In this document: positions 42,195 through 45,635 of the stretch, piece by piece
Layout: each line of letters opens with the position of its first letter
How positions within the stretch are numbered: the first letter of the stretch is position 1
Assembly: GCA_945901125.1 (NCBI GenBank)
Contig: CAMDKD010000022.1
Location: forward strand, 1-45,635
Length of the DNA: 45,635 nucleotides
Reading direction: 5' to 3'
DNA from: Bordetella parapertussis
Lineage (GTDB): Bacteria > Pseudomonadota > Gammaproteobacteria > Burkholderiales > Burkholderiaceae_C
The notes under the pieces: generated by a model
The model's database searches: none
Seen by the model: only the letters and a program-made list of their open reading frames with translations
Told to the model about the DNA's origin: nothing
Translations under genes and position numbers: made by a program

Positions 42195-42623
42195 ATGTTC
42201 AGTCCCTCACAACAAGACGTCCGACGCTTCTTCTGCCAAGTCTATGCCAAGCTGACCCAAGGCCGGTTGGTCGATCCGCTGGAGACGCTGGCCGGCGAAT
42301 GGATTGCCTTGCACCCCGAGTACCACACGCTGCTGGCAGACGAGGAAAGCGCTTTAAGCAGTCAATTTAACGACAGTCAAGGCAACCCTTTTTTGCATTT
42401 GTCCATGCATTTGTCCATCAGCGAGCAATGTTCAATCGATCAGCCTCAAGGCATTCGCCAGGCGGTTGAATTGCTGGCCGCCACCCGGACGCATCTGCAC
42501 GAAGCGCACCATGAGGTCATGGAATGCCTGGGAACGATGTTGTGGGAGAGTCAGCGCAGCGGACGCTCGCCGGATGGCCAAGCCTATATCGATGCGGTGC
42601 AGCGCCGGGCCACGCGCGATTGA
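42195..42623 (+). CDS. DUF1841 family protein
   Basis: 142 residues, cytoplasmic. Start MFSPSQQDVRRFF and core NPFLHLSMHLSISEQ, RTHLHEAHHEVMECLGTMLWE match DUF1841, which has several conserved His but no known reaction. ATG at 42195 chosen because the family begins there; the upstream frame is antisense to the thiolase gene. 27 bp from the divergent thiolase start. Confidence 0.88.
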   Translation: MFSPSQQDVRRFFCQVYAKLTQGRLVDPLETLAGEWIALHPEYHTLLADEESALSSQFNDSQGNPFLHLSMHLSISEQCSIDQPQGIRQAVELLAATRTHLHEAHHEVMECLGTMLWESQRSGRSPDGQAYIDAVQRRATRD

Positions 42624-42643
42624 AAGTTTGAAACGCCATGAAA

Positions 42644-42666
42644 AAAGTCCACCGCAGTGGACTTTC
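42644..42666. terminator. Bidirectional terminator between DUF1841 and cytochrome c4 genes
   Basis: AAAGTCCAC / GTGGACTTT around CGCA, preceded by an A-run and lying between convergent genes. Confidence 0.8.
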
Positions 42667-42689
42667 TATCTTTGCATTCAGCGATGTGA

Positions 42690-43349
42690 TCAGCGGAATT
42701 TAGACTGTGGCAAGGTTTGCAAATCGCCTTGCTGCTGGTTCACATAAGCTGCCAATTCTTTCAACTCTGCAAGTGTGAACTGCTTGGCAATACCGCCCAT
42801 GACGCCATTGTTGCGTCCCCAGGTTGCTTGGTTTTCTGACTTGTAGGACTTGAGTGCCATGTATACATAGTCTTTGTACTGGCCTGCAATTTTGGGGTAG
42901 CCGGGCACCATGGGTTTGTTCAGATTGGCACCGTGGCATGAGGTACATGCGCCTTTGGCGACCAACTCAGCAACCTTACCGCTTGCTTCAGCGGCTTTTT
43001 CAGGGACTGCCAGTGCGCTGTCTTTGCCATGAGATTCGTAATAGGCTGCAATATCAGCCATGTCCTTGGGTGTCAATGAAGCAGCAATGCTTCTCATAGT
43101 GGGATGTTTACGGTCGCCTTTTTGGTAAGCAGTCAAGGAAGAAACAATGTAGGCAGCGGTCTGTCCGGAAATTTTGGGAACCTTATATACCTCAGGGAAA
43201 CTGGCCTGATAGCCTTTGATGCCGTGGCAACCTATGCACATGGCAATTTTGGTTTCGCCTGCTTTGGCGTCGCCTGCTTCCTGGGCGTTGACTAATGAGG
43301 TCGCAGAGGCGACAAACAACACGAGGAGAGACGTATAAAACTTGTTCAT
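42690..43349 (-). CDS. Dihaem cytochrome c4
   Basis: 219 residues. Signal peptide to about residue 22 (VNAQ). Two CxxCH haem sites, CIGCH (38-42) and CTSCH (135-139), in two similar domains with probable axial Met85 and a second in NNGVMGG. Periplasmic electron carrier; the caa3 oxidase encoded at 32559-37251 is a plausible acceptor. Divergent from the MoxR gene with 84 bp between. Confidence 0.94.
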   Translation of the reverse strand: MNKFYTSLLVLFVASATSLVNAQEAGDAKAGETKIAMCIGCHGIKGYQASFPEVYKVPKISGQTAAYIVSSLTAYQKGDRKHPTMRSIAASLTPKDMADIAAYYESHGKDSALAVPEKAAEASGKVAELVAKGACTSCHGANLNKPMVPGYPKIAGQYKDYVYMALKSYKSENQATWGRNNGVMGGIAKQFTLAELKELAAYVNQQQGDLQTLPQSKFR

Positions 43350-43433
43350 TTTGGACAGACAATCATTGAAACTCCAAAGATTATATCGACGCGGTTTGTA
43401 AGCTCCGCGTCAATACCAGAAAAGGCTGAAAAA

Positions 43434-44288
43434 ATGAAGTTCCAAGGTTCAAAAAATTACGTGGCCACGCAGGACTTGATGCTGGCGGTCAATGCGGCCA
43501 TCACCCTCAAACGCCCGTTGTTGATAAAGGGTGAACCGGGCACCGGCAAAACCATGCTGGCCGAGGAAGTCGCGGCAGCCTTGAACATGCCGCTGCTGCA
43601 ATGGCATGTGAAATCGACCACCAAGGCGCAGCAAGGCCTGTATGAATACGATGCAGTCAGCCGTTTGCGCGATAGCCAGATGGCGGATCTTGACGGTGGC
43701 GAGCGGGTCAAAAACATAGAAAACTACATCATCAAAGGCGTGTTGTGGCAGGCATTCACCGCCAAAGAACCGGTGGCTTTGCTGATCGATGAGATTGACA
43801 AAGCAGACATTGAATTTCCCAACGATTTGTTGCGCGAACTCGACCGAATGGAGTTTTACTGTTACGAAACGCGTGAACTCATCAAAGCCGCCACACGTCC
43901 GCTGGTGTTCATCACCTCGAACAATGAGAAAGAACTGCCGGATGCGTTTTTGCGCCGCTGTTTTTTCCACTACATCAAGTTCCCCGAGGCCGACACCATG
44001 CGGCAAATCATCGACGTGCACTTCCCGAATTTGAAAAAAGATTTACTCGCTAACGCACTCAAAACCTTTTACGACGTGCGCGGCTTGCCTGGCCTCAAGA
44101 AAAAACCGTCCACCTCTGAATTACTGGATTGGCTCAAACTCTTGGTAGCCGAAGACATTCCGCTGGCCGCGTTGCAAACCCAGGACGACAAAGTGGCTGT
44201 GCCGCCGCTGGTGGGTGCGCTGCTGAAAAACGAGCAAGACTTGACGCTGTTTGAAAAACTGGTGTTCATGCAAAGCCGTAACCGCTAA
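43434..44288 (+). CDS. MoxR family AAA+ ATPase
   Basis: 284 residues. Walker A GEPGTGKT (33-40), Walker B LLIDEIDKAD, sensor 1 FITSNNEKELPDAFLRR. MoxR ATPases act as chaperones together with VWA-domain partners that insert metals or assemble complexes. The VWA gene follows after 9 bp. AAGG lies nine bases before the ATG. Confidence 0.93.
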   Translation: MKFQGSKNYVATQDLMLAVNAAITLKRPLLIKGEPGTGKTMLAEEVAAALNMPLLQWHVKSTTKAQQGLYEYDAVSRLRDSQMADLDGGERVKNIENYIIKGVLWQAFTAKEPVALLIDEIDKADIEFPNDLLRELDRMEFYCYETRELIKAATRPLVFITSNNEKELPDAFLRRCFFHYIKFPEADTMRQIIDVHFPNLKKDLLANALKTFYDVRGLPGLKKKPSTSELLDWLKLLVAEDIPLAALQTQDDKVAVPPLVGALLKNEQDLTLFEKLVFMQSRNR

Positions 44289-44297
44289 AGCCAAACC

Positions 44298-45482
44298 ATG
44301 CTGATAGACTTCTTCTACACATTGCGCGCCGCCAAACTGCCGGTGTCGGTCAAAGAGTTTTTGATGCTGCTCGAAGCCATGCAAGCCAACGTGGTCGGGC
44401 CGCAAAGCGATGCGTGCAGCATGGACGATTTTTATTACCTCAGCCGCACTGCGCTGATCAAAGACGAAAAACACTTCGACAAGTTTGACAAAGCCTTTGG
44501 CGCGTATTTCAAAGGCGTGGAAATGCTGACCGATTTCGCCGCCGATGTACCCATGGAGTGGCTGAAAAAAATCCTGGAAAACGAACTCACGCCCGAGCAA
44601 AAAGCCGCGATTGAAAAAATGGGCTGGGACGAGTTGATGGAAACATTGAAAAAACGCCTAGAAGAACAAAAAGAACGCCACGAAGGCGGCAGCAAATGGA
44701 TAGGTACCGGCGGCACCTCGCCCTTCGGCAACGGCGGCTACAACCCGCAAGGCATACGCATTGGCGGCAAGGGCGGCAACAAAAGCGCGGTCAAGGTCTG
44801 GGATCAGCGCGCGTACCAAGACTATGACGACAGCATCGAGTTGGGCACGCGCAATATCAAGGTGGCACTGCGCCGCTTGCGCCGCTTCGCGCGTGAAGGC
44901 GCGGAAGATGAATTCGATTTGGACAACACCATACGCAGCACAGCGGCCAACGCCGGTTACCTGGACATCAAGATGCGGCCCGAGCGGCACAACAGCGTCA
45001 AGTTGCTGCTGTTGATGGACGTGGGCGGCACCATGGACGAACACGTTAGCCGCGTGGAAGAATTGTTTTCAGCGGTCAAGGGCGAGTTCAAACATCTTGA
45101 GTTTTTCTACTTCCACAACTGTGTTTACGATTTTTTATGGAAAAACAACCGGCGGCGTTTCGCTGAAAAGTTTGACACCTGGGACTTGATCCGCAAGTAC
45201 AACAAAGACCACAAACTGGTGTTTGTCGGCGACGCCACCATGAGTCCGTATGAAATTTTGCAGCCCGGCGGCAGCGTGGAATACAACAATGAAGAAGCCG
45301 GTGCTGAATGGATACAGCGCTTAACCCACGCCTACCCCAAGTTCGCCTGGATCAACCCCGAGCCCTTAGGCGTATGGCAATACCGCCAAAGCATCAGCAT
45401 CATTCAGCAACTGGTCAGCAACCGCATGTTTCCGCTGACGCTCAAAGGGCTGGAAGATGCGATGCGTATGTTGAGCAAGTAA
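44298..45482 (+). CDS. VWA domain protein, CoxE/YehP-like MoxR partner
   Basis: 394 residues, cytoplasmic. Helical N-terminus, a charged linker (KKRLEEQKERHEGG), a Gly-rich stretch (about 134-160), then a von Willebrand A domain with MIDAS-like DVGGTMDEH (Asp241). The canonical third MIDAS Ser is Thr here. Functions with the upstream MoxR ATPase; the client complex is unknown. Ends five bp before an IS5-type element begins, so any downstream operon partner may have been separated. Confidence 0.9.
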   Translation: MLIDFFYTLRAAKLPVSVKEFLMLLEAMQANVVGPQSDACSMDDFYYLSRTALIKDEKHFDKFDKAFGAYFKGVEMLTDFAADVPMEWLKKILENELTPEQKAAIEKMGWDELMETLKKRLEEQKERHEGGSKWIGTGGTSPFGNGGYNPQGIRIGGKGGNKSAVKVWDQRAYQDYDDSIELGTRNIKVALRRLRRFAREGAEDEFDLDNTIRSTAANAGYLDIKMRPERHNSVKLLLLMDVGGTMDEHVSRVEELFSAVKGEFKHLEFFYFHNCVYDFLWKNNRRRFAEKFDTWDLIRKYNKDHKLVFVGDATMSPYEILQPGGSVEYNNEEAGAEWIQRLTHAYPKFAWINPEPLGVWQYRQSISIIQQLVSNRMFPLTLKGLEDAMRMLSK

Positions 45483-45490
45483 GCAGCTAG

Positions 45491-45635
45491 GGAATCTCTG
45501 CATAAGTCATCCACAGCACTGACTCAAGCGTTATAGGTAAATGAAACAAACTACCTTTGCCAACACCGGATTTGAATTGGTTACCAAGCGCACACGCAAG
45601 CGTGAGTTTTTGGAAGAGATGAACCTGGTTGTCCC
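45491..45635 (+). mobile_element. IS5-family insertion sequence, left end, truncated by window
   Basis: The transposase gene starts at 45541. About 50 bp before it is GGAATCTCTGCATAAGTC, resembling IS5-group terminal repeats, preceded by CTAG at 45487-45490, the YTAR target type that this group duplicates. The right end is outside the window, so the duplication cannot be confirmed. Confidence 0.75.
45541..45635 (+). CDS. IS5 family transposase, N-terminal 31 codons
   Basis: Reads MKQTTFANTGFELVTKR, then TRKREFLEEMNLVV, to the window end. This is the N-terminal pattern of IS5/IS1182-like DDE transposases, whose LEEM-N-VVPW motif would follow. Partial; the catalytic domain is not visible. Confidence 0.85.
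   Translation, partial: MKQTTFANTGFELVTKRTRKREFLEEMNLVV

Overview
The window reads as chromosomal DNA of a beta-proteobacterium, most likely order Burkholderiales and close to the Comamonadaceae. I infer this from gene content and order (hrcA/nadK-recN-rapZ, mutM-mutY, TPR-lolB-ispE-tRNA-Gln-prs-rplY-pth, coaD-ferredoxin, ftsY beside an M16 peptidase pair, and a caa3-type cytochrome oxidase cluster with DUF2970, DUF2909 and a tiny assembly protein). Genes are tightly packed. Many pairs share a 4-base ATGA, GTGA or TTGA stop/start overlap, which points to translational coupling.

Layout. 1-1932 (-): the 5' 644 codons of a secreted repeat / C-type-lectin / RTX protein that runs off the left edge. 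1933-2361: AT-rich, no convincing gene. 2362-2440 (-): tRNA with CAT anticodon, probably Ile2. 2512-9399: DUF1993 protein, hrcA, nadK-recN-rapZ, mutM-mutY. 9439-15461: TPR protein, lolB, ispE, tRNA-Gln, prs, rplY, pth and a small exported Lys-rich protein; both the prs and rplY leaders look strongly structured. 15470-19556 (-): ferredoxin, coaD, rsmD, two M16 peptidases. 19618-22996 (+): ftsY, then an aminoglycoside-phosphotransferase-like kinase overlapping a divergent enolase homologue with altered active-site residues. 23007-26969 (-): a large filamentous-haemagglutinin-type TpsA exoprotein without its TpsB partner here. 27137-28144 (+): rpoH behind a perfect CIRCE operator and a hairpin that covers part of its Shine-Dalgarno. 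28200-37251 (-): cytochrome c oxidase structural and assembly genes in two blocks separated by a (+) DUF2909 gene. 37371-43349: BioC-like methyltransferase, ComF-like protein, trmL, MaoC dehydratase, ferredoxin-NADP reductase, thiolase (PcaF/PaaJ type), DUF1841, cytochrome c4. 43434-45482 (+): MoxR ATPase plus VWA protein. From about 45491: the start of an IS5-family insertion sequence cut by the window end.

How the parts connect. HrcA (3072-4073) is the repressor that recognises CIRCE, and a CIRCE copy overlaps the likely rpoH promoter, so two heat-shock regulators encoded in this window appear wired together. The oxidase block supplies subunits I-III plus Cu and haem A delivery (Cox11, Sco, Sco-like, SURF1, CtaA, CtaB); cytochrome c4 is a plausible electron donor. 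The least explained items are the kinase/enolase-like pair, the pseudoknot-capable prs leader, the rplY leader hairpin, and the octapeptide-repeat lectin.
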